The position numbers and the translations under genes are program-made. Positions 7,624-16,095 of a stretch of DNA of 64,000 nt are shown piece by piece. This DNA is from Furfurilactobacillus curtus (lineage in GTDB: Bacteria; Bacillota; Bacilli; Lactobacillales; Lactobacillaceae): the NCBI RefSeq assembly GCF_045862785.1, contig NZ_BQXO01000006.1, positions 1-64,000 on the forward strand. The letters are read 5' to 3'. The notes below the pieces were generated by a model. That model saw only the letters and a program-made list of their open reading frames with translations. It was not told the origin of the DNA and searched no databases. Every line of letters begins with the position of its first letter. Within the stretch, counting starts at the first letter, position 1.

Positions 7624-8184
7624 ATGACCATTTTTAATGAACACGGAATGATCACGAGTGCCAGCTTGTGGTTGCCTTTAGGGATCTTATTTATTGGACT
7701 CGTCGTCATGGACTGGCGACACCAGCGGATCAGCTTCACGCGCTTGCTATTTGAAGGTTTGCTTTGCGTGTACTTATGGGTGTTGTTCGACATGACCTTG
7801 TTCCCGATTAATATCAGCCGCAGCACCGCCACACTAATTGCCAGTGGTGAAACATTTCAAGGGGCGATTGCAACCCATCCTTTGGCGCTTTGGTATAATT
7901 GGCAACAGCCAAGTAGTTTGTACCAAATTATTGGCAATGGTTTGATGCTAGCACCTCTGGTTTTGTTAGTCGGTGCACTTAGCGTCCGGATCCGGCAACT
8001 TCGACGAAGCCTGACACTGGCCTTCGCGACTTCATTATTTATCGAATGTACCCAACTATTGATGAATTATTTCAATCTTGGCGATCGAACTTTTGACGTC
8101 AATGATTTAATTTTAAATACCTGTGGCGGCCTAATCGGTTGGTTATTCTTACAGCTCGGGCTGTTAATCTGGCGGCGAATTTAG
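7624..8184 (+). CDS. VanZ-like membrane protein
   Basis: A 186-residue protein with four or five membrane helices (about 12-30, 40-60, 98-118, 125-145, 160-182) and the VanZ C-terminal signature FIECTQLLMNYFNLGDRTFDVND-LILNTCGG, with the Glu, Arg, Asp and Asn positions typical of the family. VanZ proteins give low-level teicoplanin resistance in enterococci, but most homologues in lactobacilli have no assigned role. I choose the ATG at 7624 (GGAGGTGG 5 bases upstream) because the open frame further upstream only runs through the hairpin repeat. It has a terminator of its own. Confidence 0.85.
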   Translation: MTIFNEHGMITSASLWLPLGILFIGLVVMDWRHQRISFTRLLFEGLLCVYLWVLFDMTLFPINISRSTATLIASGETFQGAIATHPLALWYNWQQPSSLYQIIGNGLMLAPLVLLVGALSVRIRQLRRSLTLAFATSLFIECTQLLMNYFNLGDRTFDVNDLILNTCGGLIGWLFLQLGLLIWRRI

Positions 8185-8215
8185 TTCGGCAATCTGTAAT
8201 CAAATTGAGATATCA

Positions 8216-8290
8216 AAAACAATCGTTAACTGGTGCTAAAACAAGGTATAACCTGGTTTTGTCGCATCGGCTGACGGTTGTTTTATTATG
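8216..8290 (+). terminator. hairpin terminator after the VanZ gene
   Basis: A nested structure: outer AAACAATCGT/ACGGTTGTTT and inner AAAACAAGGT/ACCTGGTTTT, ending in TTTTAT. Confidence 0.6.
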
Positions 8291-8316
8291 TTTTTTTCGG
8301 TAAACTTAACAAGTAC

Positions 8317-8339
8317 GTGAAACATGGAAGTTGTTTCAC
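8317..8339. promoter_or_regulatory. pair of parS half-sites in inverted order
   Basis: GTGAAACA (8317-8324) and TGTTTCAC (8332-8339) form a perfect 8-bp inverted repeat with a 7-bp spacer, 14 bp before the rsmG start. Each arm is one half of the consensus ParB site TGTTTCACGTGAAACA, but the order is swapped, so this is not a canonical parS. Its position ahead of rsmG-noc-parAB suggests a ParB/Noc-related or autoregulatory site; that is inference. Confidence 0.35.
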
Positions 8340-8353
8340 ATTAAGGAGTTTAG

Positions 8354-9088
8354 ATGAATCCAGAACAATTTGTCACTGCGTTGCAAGATCACGGCCTGAC
8401 TGTGACCGAACAACAACGGACACAATTTGACCAGTATCTAAAGCTATTATTAACAACCAACCAGAAGTTTAATCTCACCACCATCACGGAACCAGGCGAT
8501 GTTTACTTGAAACATTTTTATGATTCATTGACCGTCGCGATTTATGTGCCGCAACTCCAAACACAAGCTGCTTCGCTATGTGATGTTGGCGCTGGTGCCG
8601 GATTTCCGTCGATTCCATTGAAAATCATGTTTCCTAAATTGCAGGTAACCATTGTAGATTCACTGAATAAACGAATTGGTTTCCTGCAAGAACTTGTCGA
8701 CACATTAGGGTTAACTAACGTAACGTTGGTGCACGATCGTGCCGAAACGTTTGGCGCCAAAAATGCGCCAGCGCGCGAGACCTTTGACTATGTCACAGGC
8801 CGCGCCCTGGCACGCATGAGTGTGTTAAGTGAACTCTGTCTACCACTTGTTAAGGTTGGCGGACAATTATTGGCGATGAAAGCTAGTGGAGCTGATGACG
8901 AATTAACACAAGCCTTGTTTGCCATTAAAACTCTCGGTGGCAAGGTGGCTCACAGTGATCAGTTTGAGTTACCTCTATCAGGAGATCCTCGTGAAATTAT
9001 CGTGATTGACAAAATTGCGTCAACACCTAAGCGATACCCACGGCGACCGGGTACGCCGAATAAAGAGCCATTATTAAGCCGTCATTAG
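8354..9088 (+). CDS. rsmG: 16S rRNA (guanine527-N7)-methyltransferase
   Basis: A 244-residue class I SAM methyltransferase that methylates G527 of 16S rRNA; loss gives low-level streptomycin resistance in other bacteria. The SAM-binding motif is CDVGAGAGFPSIPLKI (about 76-91), followed by VTIVDSLNKRIGFLQ and TGRALARM (about 149-156). AAGGAG lies 6 bases before the ATG. It is the first gene of the conserved rsmG-noc-parA-parB block that normally sits beside the replication origin in Firmicutes. Confidence 0.95.
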   Translation: MNPEQFVTALQDHGLTVTEQQRTQFDQYLKLLLTTNQKFNLTTITEPGDVYLKHFYDSLTVAIYVPQLQTQAASLCDVGAGAGFPSIPLKIMFPKLQVTIVDSLNKRIGFLQELVDTLGLTNVTLVHDRAETFGAKNAPARETFDYVTGRALARMSVLSELCLPLVKVGGQLLAMKASGADDELTQALFAIKTLGGKVAHSDQFELPLSGDPREIIVIDKIASTPKRYPRRPGTPNKEPLLSRH

Positions 9089-9114
9089 TGTGATTTGGAA
9101 AGGAAAGCAACGTC

Positions 9115-9957
9115 ATGGCGTTTTCATTGTTCGGAAATCGCGGTAAGAGTGAAGAGAAACCGCAACAACGAATTGAACAAATTCCACTGACCGATATTGT
9201 GCCAAATCGGTTTCAGCCTCGACATACGTTTGATGATCAGGCGATTGTCGAGCTGGCCCAAACGATTAGTGACCATGGGCTTTTACAGCCGATTGTGATT
9301 CGTGAGTACGAGGATCATCAGTATGAAATTATCGCTGGTGAACGGCGTTTTCGCGCTGTCTCAATGTTGGGGTGGGCGACCATTCCCGCAATCGTCGAAA
9401 CCATGGATGATCACGAAACCGCGTCATTAGCTTTGATTGAAAATTTACAGCGAGAAGCGTTGTCAGCGGTTGAAGAGGCGCAAGCTTATCAACAATTGAT
9501 GAAGCTAAATCAGCTAACGCAGACTGAGTTAGCCAAAGGTGTTGGTAAGAGTCAATCCGCAATTGCCAATAAATTGCGATTACTAAAACTCAGTGATCCA
9601 GTTCAAGTGGCCATTAGTCAGCACAAAATTTCTGAACGCCATGGGCGGGCTTTACTACCGCTCAATGCTGAACAACAAAAAACAATTCTTCAACAGATTG
9701 AAGAGCGGGACCTCAATGTTAAAGCAACGGAACGCCTCGTCACTGATCTGTTGACAGAACATCCAGTGACACCGCGGCGACCGAAGAAACGATTACGCGG
9801 CTTAACCGCTGATACCCGGATTGCCGTCAACACGATTAAAGAGTCAGCAAAGATGGTTCGTGATGCAGGCCTAGACGTACATGTGCATGAAGAGGCCACC
9901 GCTGATGGCTATCGAATCGTGATTGATTTACCAAAAGATGGCGGGCATCAGGCATAA
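9115..9957 (+). CDS. noc: nucleoid occlusion protein Noc (ParB paralogue)
   Basis: A 280-residue ParB-fold protein. The short N-terminal segment MAFSLFGNRGK resembles the amphipathic membrane-binding helix of Noc. Then come the ParB CTP-binding domain with GERRFRA (about 76-82) and ENLQREALS (about 108-116), and a helix-turn-helix (TQTELAKGVGKSQSAIANKLRLL). It blocks cell division over the chromosome and is recruited to specific DNA sites. It differs from the true ParB at 10783 in the N-terminus and the recognition helix. The gene lies 26 bp after rsmG, in the same operon. Confidence 0.88.
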   Translation: MAFSLFGNRGKSEEKPQQRIEQIPLTDIVPNRFQPRHTFDDQAIVELAQTISDHGLLQPIVIREYEDHQYEIIAGERRFRAVSMLGWATIPAIVETMDDHETASLALIENLQREALSAVEEAQAYQQLMKLNQLTQTELAKGVGKSQSAIANKLRLLKLSDPVQVAISQHKISERHGRALLPLNAEQQKTILQQIEERDLNVKATERLVTDLLTEHPVTPRRPKKRLRGLTADTRIAVNTIKESAKMVRDAGLDVHVHEEATADGYRIVIDLPKDGGHQA

Positions 9958-10025
9958 ACAGGAAGTTATTTTTTAGAAGCTGAGTTATCAAATTAGGTTA
10001 CAAAGGATATGAGGAGTAAACGTTG

Positions 10026-10793
10026 ATGGGATACGTAATTGCACTCGCCAACCAAAAAGGCGGAGTGGGGAAAACAACGACTAGTGTTAACCTAGGCGCC
10101 TGTTTGGCTGACCAGGGGCAAAAAGTCTTGTTAATTGATACGGACGCACAAGGAAATGCCACGAGCGGTAGTGGCATTCAAAAGGCCACCATTCAAAGAG
10201 ATATTTACGATGTTTTGGTCAATGAAACGCCGATCTCAGAAGTGATTTTGGCGACCTCACATCAAGGAATGGACATCGTTCCGGCAACCATCCAACTTTC
10301 TGGTGCGGAAATCGAATTGACCAACCTAATGGCCCGTGAAACGCGACTGAAGGATGCCTTGCAGGAAGTTATTGATGACTATGATTTCATTCTCATTGAT
10401 TGCCCACCGTCGTTAGGTCTGCTTACGATCAATGCGTTTACGGCAAGTGATTCCATTTTGATTCCTGTACAAAGCGAGTATTATGCATTGGAAGGGCTGA
10501 GTCAGTTGTTAAACACGATTAAATTGGTTCAAAAGCACTTCAATCGTAGTCTGCGCATTGAAGGTGTCTTATTAACGATGTTTGACGCCCGCACCAATTT
10601 AGGAGCAGAAGTTAACGCCGAAGTGCAAAAGTACTTCGGGGATCGTGTTTATAAGACGATTATTCCGCGAAATGTGCGTTTATCAGAGGCACCAAGTCAT
10701 GGATTAGCCATTATTGACTATGATCCGAAGTCACGTGGGGCAGAAGTGTATTCAGAATTAGCAGAGGAGGTCCTCGAAGCGCATGGTAAGTAA
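10026..10793 (+). CDS. parA: chromosome-partition ATPase ParA/Soj
   Basis: A 255-residue deviant Walker ATPase. The P-loop KGGVGKTTT (about 11-19) has the signature lysine, followed by the Walker A' motif DTDAQGNATSG and Walker B FILIDCPPSLG (about 121-131). It partners with ParB in origin segregation and control of DnaA. I choose the ATG at 10026; a TTG three bases earlier is also possible. GAGGAG is 9 bases upstream. The 3' end overlaps parB by 11 bp, indicating translational coupling. Confidence 0.93.
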   Translation: MGYVIALANQKGGVGKTTTSVNLGACLADQGQKVLLIDTDAQGNATSGSGIQKATIQRDIYDVLVNETPISEVILATSHQGMDIVPATIQLSGAEIELTNLMARETRLKDALQEVIDDYDFILIDCPPSLGLLTINAFTASDSILIPVQSEYYALEGLSQLLNTIKLVQKHFNRSLRIEGVLLTMFDARTNLGAEVNAEVQKYFGDRVYKTIIPRNVRLSEAPSHGLAIIDYDPKSRGAEVYSELAEEVLEAHGK

Positions 10794-11679
10794 GAAAACA
10801 ACCAGTAAAGGTTTGGGGCGTGGGATTGAGGCGCTCTTTGAAGATAATGGGCTAACGGAAAACCTAAATGATGTCACCGCCGAAAATGTCCAAGAATTAA
10901 CGTTAACGGACATTCGACCAAATCCTTACCAACCGCGGACAAATTTTGATCAAAAGACATTAAAAGAACTGGCGAGCTCAATTGAGAAATCGGGGGTTTT
11001 TCAACCGATCATTGTGCGTCAACCGGACGCTAACTTAGCCCGTTATGAAATCATTGCCGGGGAACGTCGATTTCGTGCCTCAAAGTTAGCTAACAAAGCC
11101 ACAATACCAGCGATCATTCGGACCATGAATGAGCAAGAGATGATGGAAGTAGCTGTTCTAGAAAACTTACAGCGAGAGGACTTAACCCCACTCGAAGAGG
11201 CAGAAGCTTACCAGACCTTGATGACTAAGCTCAACCTGACTCAGGCTGAAGTTTCCGCCCGTTTAGGTAAGAGCCGTCCATATATTGCGAACTACTTACG
11301 CTTATTGGGACTACCGGAAGCAATTAAGACGATGTTAGCCAATGAAGAGTTATCAATGGGGCAAGCAAGAACGTTGCTTGGTTTAAAGGATAAACGTAAA
11401 GTGGTTGCACTCGCTCGCCGGGTCGTTAGCAATGGGATGACTGTCCGTGAACTTGAAAAAGTGGTTGCGGAAATGAACAGTAATAAACCCGCGAAAACAA
11501 CCAGGGCGCAAAAAAAGTCGCCTTATGTCCAAGCTTCTGAGAATCAGCTTCAAGAAAAGTTTGGGACAAAAGTGCAAATTTCTAATAGCACGGCTGGGCA
11601 AGGACATATCGAAATTGACTACATGTCTAACGATGACCTGACCCGAATCTTGGAAATTCTTGGCATCTCGCTGGATTAA
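10783..11679 (+). CDS. parB: chromosome-partition protein ParB/Spo0J
   Basis: A 298-residue DNA-binding CTPase that loads at parS and spreads. The N-terminal domain carries GERRFRASK (about 95-103) and ENLQREDLTPLEEA (about 127-140); the helix-turn-helix (TQAEVSARLGKSRPYIANYLRLL) and a C-terminal dimerisation domain follow. The N-terminal KGLGRGIEALF is the usual ParA-interacting tail. No perfect TGTTTCACGTGAAACA site was seen in the window; only split half-sites upstream of rsmG. Confidence 0.94.
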   Translation: MVSKKTTSKGLGRGIEALFEDNGLTENLNDVTAENVQELTLTDIRPNPYQPRTNFDQKTLKELASSIEKSGVFQPIIVRQPDANLARYEIIAGERRFRASKLANKATIPAIIRTMNEQEMMEVAVLENLQREDLTPLEEAEAYQTLMTKLNLTQAEVSARLGKSRPYIANYLRLLGLPEAIKTMLANEELSMGQARTLLGLKDKRKVVALARRVVSNGMTVRELEKVVAEMNSNKPAKTTRAQKKSPYVQASENQLQEKFGTKVQISNSTAGQGHIEIDYMSNDDLTRILEILGISLD

Positions 11680-11707
11680 TGATGTGAAAAGCAACGGAGG
11701 AAAGTAA

Positions 11708-11899
11708 ATGTACGATAAAGGCGACGTTGTGGAAATGAAAAAGCCGCATCCGTGTGGCGCCAACGAATGGGAAATTATGCGGATGGGTGCGGATATTAAA
11801 ATTAAATGTTTAGGTTGCGGTCATCTCATTATGATGCCACGGCGTGAATTTGAGAAAAAGCTCAAAAAGATTCTCAAAAAAGCGCCTACGACCGACTAA
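11708..11899 (+). CDS. DUF951 small zinc-ribbon-like protein
   Basis: A 63-residue protein with the DUF951 pattern: YDKGDVVEMKKPHPCGANEWEI, then KCLGCGHLIMMPRREFEKKLKKIL. The three Cys positions (C-G, then C-x2-C) are conserved. The family nearly always sits between parB and ychF in Firmicutes, as here, but its function is unknown. AGGAAAG precedes the ATG; it lies 25 bp before ychF, in the same operon. Confidence 0.9.
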   Translation: MYDKGDVVEMKKPHPCGANEWEIMRMGADIKIKCLGCGHLIMMPRREFEKKLKKILKKAPTTD

Positions 11900-11924
11900 A
11901 TTAAGGAAAGTGTGAGTTTTAAAC

Positions 11925-13028
11925 ATGGCTTTAACAGCAGGAATTGTGGGGTTACCCAACGTCGGGAAATCAACGCTCTTTAACGCGATCACCAAGGCCG
12001 GTGCCGAAATGGCTAACTATCCATTTGCGACGATTGAACCAAACGTAGGCATGGTAGCGGTTCCGGATAACCGTTTGGATCGCATCCAGGCGATTGAACC
12101 AGCCGACAAAGTGGTGCCAACGACTTTTGAATTTACGGATATCGCCGGAATCGTCAAAGGAGCCAGTAAGGGTGAAGGACTGGGTAACAAGTTCTTAGAA
12201 AATATTCGGCAAGTGAATGCGATTGTCCATGTCGTTCGTGCATTTGACGATGATAATATTACCAGTGTGACAGGTACTGTTGATCCCTTAGAAGATATCG
12301 ATACGATCAATACCGAGTTAATCATCGCTGATTTGGATGCCGTTAATAAACGGTATGCCAAGGTGGAAAAAGCAGCCACGAACGCTAAAGAAAAAGATGC
12401 AATGGCTGAATATAACGTGCTTAAGCAGATCAAGCCCGTGTTAGAGGCTGGCAAATCAGTGCGAACCCTGGAATTCGACAAGGACGAGCAGAAGATTGTC
12501 GATGGCTTATTCCTGCTGACATCAAAGCCAGTCTTATATGTCGCTAATATTGCTGAAGATGATATGGCTGATCCTGAACAATCAGCCTATGTTCAACAGA
12601 TTGAAACTTTTGCAGCGACTGAAGGTAGCGGCGTGGTGGCTGTTTCTGCCCGAACGGAAGAAGAAATTGCTGAGATGCCTGATGAAGATAAACCAGAATT
12701 CTTAGCAGCTGAAGGTGTTGATGAACCTGGCTTGAATAAACTTATCCGCGCTTCCTATAAGTTACTTGGTTTAGAAACTTTCTTCACGGCTGGTGGTAAA
12801 GAGACGCGTGCATGGACGTTTAAGGCTGGTACTAAAGCACCACAGGCCGCTGGGATTATTCATTCAGATTTCGAACGTGGTTTTATTCGCGCTGAAGTGA
12901 TGTCATTTAGCGATCTGGATGAGCTAGGCTCTGTGCAAAAGGTTCGAGAAGCCGGTAAGCTACGGGTTGAAGGTAAAGATTACGTGATGCAGGATGGCGA
13001 TATTGTGGAATTCCGCTTTAACGTTTAG
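11925..13028 (+). CDS. ychF: ribosome-associated ATPase YchF (Obg/OLA1 family)
   Basis: A 367-residue P-loop NTPase that prefers ATP over GTP and binds ribosomes. G1 is GLPNVGKST (8-16), G3 is DIAGIVKGASKGEGLGNKFL (about 69-88), a helical/coiled-coil insert spans about 130-200, and the C-terminal TGS-like domain contains RAWTFKAGTKAPQAAGIIHSDFERGFIRAE (about 304-333). Length and motifs match the family. It is involved in translation and stress response. Confidence 0.95.
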   Translation: MALTAGIVGLPNVGKSTLFNAITKAGAEMANYPFATIEPNVGMVAVPDNRLDRIQAIEPADKVVPTTFEFTDIAGIVKGASKGEGLGNKFLENIRQVNAIVHVVRAFDDDNITSVTGTVDPLEDIDTINTELIIADLDAVNKRYAKVEKAATNAKEKDAMAEYNVLKQIKPVLEAGKSVRTLEFDKDEQKIVDGLFLLTSKPVLYVANIAEDDMADPEQSAYVQQIETFAATEGSGVVAVSARTEEEIAEMPDEDKPEFLAAEGVDEPGLNKLIRASYKLLGLETFFTAGGKETRAWTFKAGTKAPQAAGIIHSDFERGFIRAEVMSFSDLDELGSVQKVREAGKLRVEGKDYVMQDGDIVEFRFNV

Positions 13029-13057
13029 TCTGTTTGGCAAGGGAAAGGAAGAACAAC

Positions 13058-13810
13058 GTGAGTGAAGAAAATCGGGAACGAAATGCCAATGCGAAGCAAA
13101 CTCATCATGGTCAAATTCGCACAGATACAGAACAGTACAATAGCCTTGGTTTAACCAAACGTAATCAAGAATTTATGCATCAATTGAATAAAATTCTAGA
13201 TCAGCGTGGTTTTGGCGGGGATAAACGAAGTGTTGGTGTGACTGACACATTGGCTAAATTACAAGAGGGTCAAAAGACTGGGCAGACGGCTAAACAGCTA
13301 TTTGGCACGCCAACTGCATATGCGGAAATTTTGATCAATGGACCAGAAAAGGCTTCAGCAGCGGCTGGTGAACAGGCCGGCTTTTGGCCGACAATGGCAG
13401 ATAGCGCATTGAGTATTTTGGCGATTTTCTCCGCGATGTATGGAATATTGGGCCTGTTTTCTAAGAGCCCAGCAGCTAGTTCTGGCCAAATGGGAATCGT
13501 CGGGATTCTGCTGGTTTCGGTTGTCTTCGGACTAGGTTGGGCTTGGTTAACGCCCATTTTGAACCCAAATGACAAACGCAAACGCTTGCCATTGTGGCGA
13601 ATTTTGCTCTATATGGCCGCGCTATTGGTTGGAATTTTAGTCTTGTTTGCGGCGGTTAGCTTGCTACCACCAATGCTCAATCCAATTCTCCCAGCTGCCC
13701 TCTATATTGTCTTAGCAGTGGCCGCTTTTGGTGGCGATTTATGGATACGGCGACGGTTCAATGTAACCGGTGGGATGTTTGCCAGTCAGCGGAATCAACG
13801 GCGTCGGTAA
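13058..13810 (+). CDS. DUF1129 membrane protein
   Basis: A 250-residue protein. A charged soluble N-terminal half (SEENRERNANAK...) includes a PTAYAEILINGP motif, and it is followed by four or five membrane helices (about 108-132, 145-165, 180-205, 210-230) and a basic tail NQRRR. DUF1129 proteins are common in lactobacilli and unassigned. I set the start at the GTG at 13058 because AAAGGAAG lies just before it. It is the last gene of the rsmG-ychF block, followed by a very strong terminator. Confidence 0.82.
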   Translation: MSEENRERNANAKQTHHGQIRTDTEQYNSLGLTKRNQEFMHQLNKILDQRGFGGDKRSVGVTDTLAKLQEGQKTGQTAKQLFGTPTAYAEILINGPEKASAAAGEQAGFWPTMADSALSILAIFSAMYGILGLFSKSPAASSGQMGIVGILLVSVVFGLGWAWLTPILNPNDKRKRLPLWRILLYMAALLVGILVLFAAVSLLPPMLNPILPAALYIVLAVAAFGGDLWIRRRFNVTGGMFASQRNQRRR

Positions 13811-13831
13811 TTTTGTAGCGGCAACGATATG

Positions 13832-13889
13832 AATTAAGAAAGAGGAAGGATCCCGCCGATAACAGGGTATTCCTTCCTCTTTCTTAATT
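13832..13889 (+). terminator. very strong intrinsic terminator
   Basis: A perfect 19-bp stem between 13832-13850 and 13871-13889 (arms begin AATTAAGAAAGAGG and end CCTCTTTCTTAATT). It closes the partition operon and could work in both directions. Confidence 0.9.
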
Positions 13890-13917
13890 TGTCGACCACC
13901 GCAAACTCTAGTAGAAT
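13889..13917 (+). promoter_or_regulatory. promoter of the two-component system
   Basis: TTGTCG (13889-13894), 17 bp, TAGAAT (13912-13917). The leader then forms a GGG-GTGCTC/GAGCAC-CCC hairpin (about 13928-13958) before the ribosome site TGGAGG. Confidence 0.5.
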
Positions 13918-13984
13918 GAAACAAAAGGGGCTGTGCTCCGCAAGGCGTTGAGCACCCCTTAGGAATTCGGTGGAGGAAATAACC

Positions 13985-14674
13985 ATGAAGATTTTAGTTG
14001 TTGATGATGATAAAGAAATCGCCCAGTTGCTGGAAATTTACATTAAGAATGAAGGCTATGAGCCAATCTCAGCATACACGGGCAAAGATGCCCTAACCAA
14101 GTTGAATACGAATCCGGATATTGGTTTGATGATACTTGATATCATGATGCCAGAAATGAGTGGTATTGAAGTTGTGAAACAAGTTCGCAAAGACTCACAA
14201 ATTCCGATCTTGATTTTGTCGGCTAAAACGGGCGACATGGATAAGATTCAGGGACTGATTTCCGGAGCGGATGACTATGTGACTAAGCCATTTAACCCAC
14301 TGGAAATCATGGCGCGGGTTAAATCACTATTGCGTCGCTCTGAAGATCATGTCACCTCAGACACACCAGATGTTTTAGACATTGGTCCTTTAACAATCAA
14401 TAAAGATTCTCATGAAGTTAAGACGATTGATGGGCAAACCATTCAACTAACGGCCTTAGAATTCGGAATCTTATACTTATTGGCTAGTCACCCGAATCGG
14501 GTGTTCTCAGCCGACGATATTTTCGAACGGGTTTGGCAACAAGAGTCTGTTGTTTCGGCCAAGACGGTGATGGTGCACGTCAGTCACCTACGCGATAAGA
14601 TTGAGGAAGCAACGAACGGCGAAAAAGTGATCGAAACTGTTTGGGGTGTCGGCTACAAAATTGAGGCGCACTAA
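13985..14674 (+). CDS. OmpR/PhoB-family response regulator (VanR-like)
   Basis: A 229-residue response regulator. The receiver domain has the acidic pocket DDD (7-9), phosphoacceptor Asp52 (LDIMMPEMSG) and the conserved Lys of TKPFNP (about 102); the C-terminal winged helix (about 130-228) has ALEFGILYLLASHPNRVFS. I choose the ATG at 13985, 8 bases after TGGAGG. The histidine kinase starts 2 bp downstream. The sequence is closest in style to VanR/YycF-like regulators, with unknown target; the nearby yhgE-type gene is a candidate. Confidence 0.88.
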   Translation: MKILVVDDDKEIAQLLEIYIKNEGYEPISAYTGKDALTKLNTNPDIGLMILDIMMPEMSGIEVVKQVRKDSQIPILILSAKTGDMDKIQGLISGADDYVTKPFNPLEIMARVKSLLRRSEDHVTSDTPDVLDIGPLTINKDSHEVKTIDGQTIQLTALEFGILYLLASHPNRVFSADDIFERVWQQESVVSAKTVMVHVSHLRDKIEEATNGEKVIETVWGVGYKIEAH

Positions 14675-14676
14675 TC

Positions 14677-15843
14677 ATGATGAAATTAACACCACGCGAG
14701 AAGTGGTCACTAATCTTTGAAGGGGTGGTAACCGTCGTGTTGCTGCTCCTTTTAAATCTATCATTAGTCATTATTCTAAATGATGTCTTACATTCCAATC
14801 CAGGAATTGCCGGCGGGGTCTACATGATTAAACGCTCGTTGGTCATTGGTGGTCGTTACATTTGGAGTTATCAAAATCTGTTCATTGCAGTGATGATTAT
14901 CGTTGATTGCACCGTTTTGTACTGGCGACTGATTCGGCGCTATCATCTGTATCAAATGAATCACATCATCGCTGAATTACATTATATTTCTGATGGTCAT
15001 TTGGAGCACCGGATTACGTTTAAATTGAGCAAACGGCTACAGCGAGTGGTTGATTCAGTGAACTCATTGGTTGATTCGGCAACGCAGTCCATGAATGATG
15101 AACGGCAAGCGGAGCGTTCGAAAGATGAGCTCATCACGAATGTTAGTCATGACATTCGCACACCGTTGACTTCCATCATTGGCTACCTTGGCTTAATTGA
15201 AGATCACCAGTATCAAACAGAAACGGATCTTACCAAATACGCCCACATTGCTTACCTAAAAGCGACGCAAATGAAGTCGCTGGTGGAAGATCTATTTGAA
15301 TACTTGAAAATGCGCGGTGCTGAGACAGAATTAAATGTCAGTGATGTAAACTTCAGTCAGATGTTAGAGCAACTGGCCGCCAGTTACGAGCTAGAAGCTA
15401 GCCGTAAGCATCTCACAATTTCTTCGTCGACCCAACCTGATAACATCATGATGGAGGCAGATGCGGAGAAATTAGGCCGCGTCTTTAACAATCTCATTTC
15501 CAATGCATTAAAGTACGGCGAGCATGCAACCTTTATCGAGTTGACAGCCAAGTTGACTGGTCGAGAAGTGATGGTGAAGGTCTCTAATGATGGCCGAGAA
15601 ATTCCAACCGCCGCCCTGAATCAATTATTTGAGCGGTTCTATCGTGTTGAAGAATCGCGTTCCAAAGAAACCGGTGGGACCGGTCTCGGCTTGGCCATTG
15701 CACAAAGTATTGTTGAGCGACATGGCGGCTATATTTATGCGGAATCTGATGAGAACCTAACTAGTTTTATCATTCACCTGCCTGTCCATCAAGATCGACC
15801 ACTGCCACGGCCGGTACGACAGGATCCAAAGCTAACGAAGTAG
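14677..15843 (+). CDS. sensor histidine kinase (VanS-like)
   Basis: A 388-residue membrane sensor with two N-terminal helices (about 12-34 and 67-85) framing a short ~30-residue extracellular loop, a HAMP-like linker, the H-box NVSHDIRTPLTSIIGYL (His158), N-box NLISNALKYGE and G-boxes (GGTGLGLAIAQS). The short sensor loop suggests sensing within or near the membrane, as in cell-envelope-stress kinases. It is co-transcribed with the response regulator. Confidence 0.88.
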   Translation: MMKLTPREKWSLIFEGVVTVVLLLLLNLSLVIILNDVLHSNPGIAGGVYMIKRSLVIGGRYIWSYQNLFIAVMIIVDCTVLYWRLIRRYHLYQMNHIIAELHYISDGHLEHRITFKLSKRLQRVVDSVNSLVDSATQSMNDERQAERSKDELITNVSHDIRTPLTSIIGYLGLIEDHQYQTETDLTKYAHIAYLKATQMKSLVEDLFEYLKMRGAETELNVSDVNFSQMLEQLAASYELEASRKHLTISSSTQPDNIMMEADAEKLGRVFNNLISNALKYGEHATFIELTAKLTGREVMVKVSNDGREIPTAALNQLFERFYRVEESRSKETGGTGLGLAIAQSIVERHGGYIYAESDENLTSFIIHLPVHQDRPLPRPVRQDPKLTK

Positions 15844-15850
15844 TTATTGT

Positions 15851-15886
15851 AAATGCTATCCGCATATTAGCCGGATGGCATTTTTA
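15851..15886 (+). terminator. intrinsic terminator after the kinase gene
   Basis: AAATGCTATCCG / CGGATGGCATTT stem with trailing T's. Confidence 0.75.
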
Positions 15887-15959
15887 ATAACATAAAAATA
15901 GTTGAGGCCCTGACTGACTAAATATTGGCTAAAAATTATTGCGAGGAAGAGAGATTTAG

Positions 15960-15988
15960 TTGAGGTTTGTTAACAATCGGTGTATATT
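15960..15988 (+). promoter_or_regulatory. promoter of the YhgE/Pip gene
   Basis: TTGAGG (15960-15965), 17 bp, TATATT (15983-15988), about 100 bp upstream of the start codon. Confidence 0.5.
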
Positions 15989-16095
15989 GTGGATTTGTAA
16001 TGTCCTTAATGGCCGATTAAGTCAATCAAATCAGCTGTTTAACGTGTTTAATTGAATCAATTAGAGTGAGAGAAAGAGGTGGACCAGGAGTGAAA

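Noticed and set aside
7440..7637. 65-codon open frame across the tandem repeats
   Set aside because: It lies fully in the repeat array; the protein just reflects the repeat and has no ribosome site.
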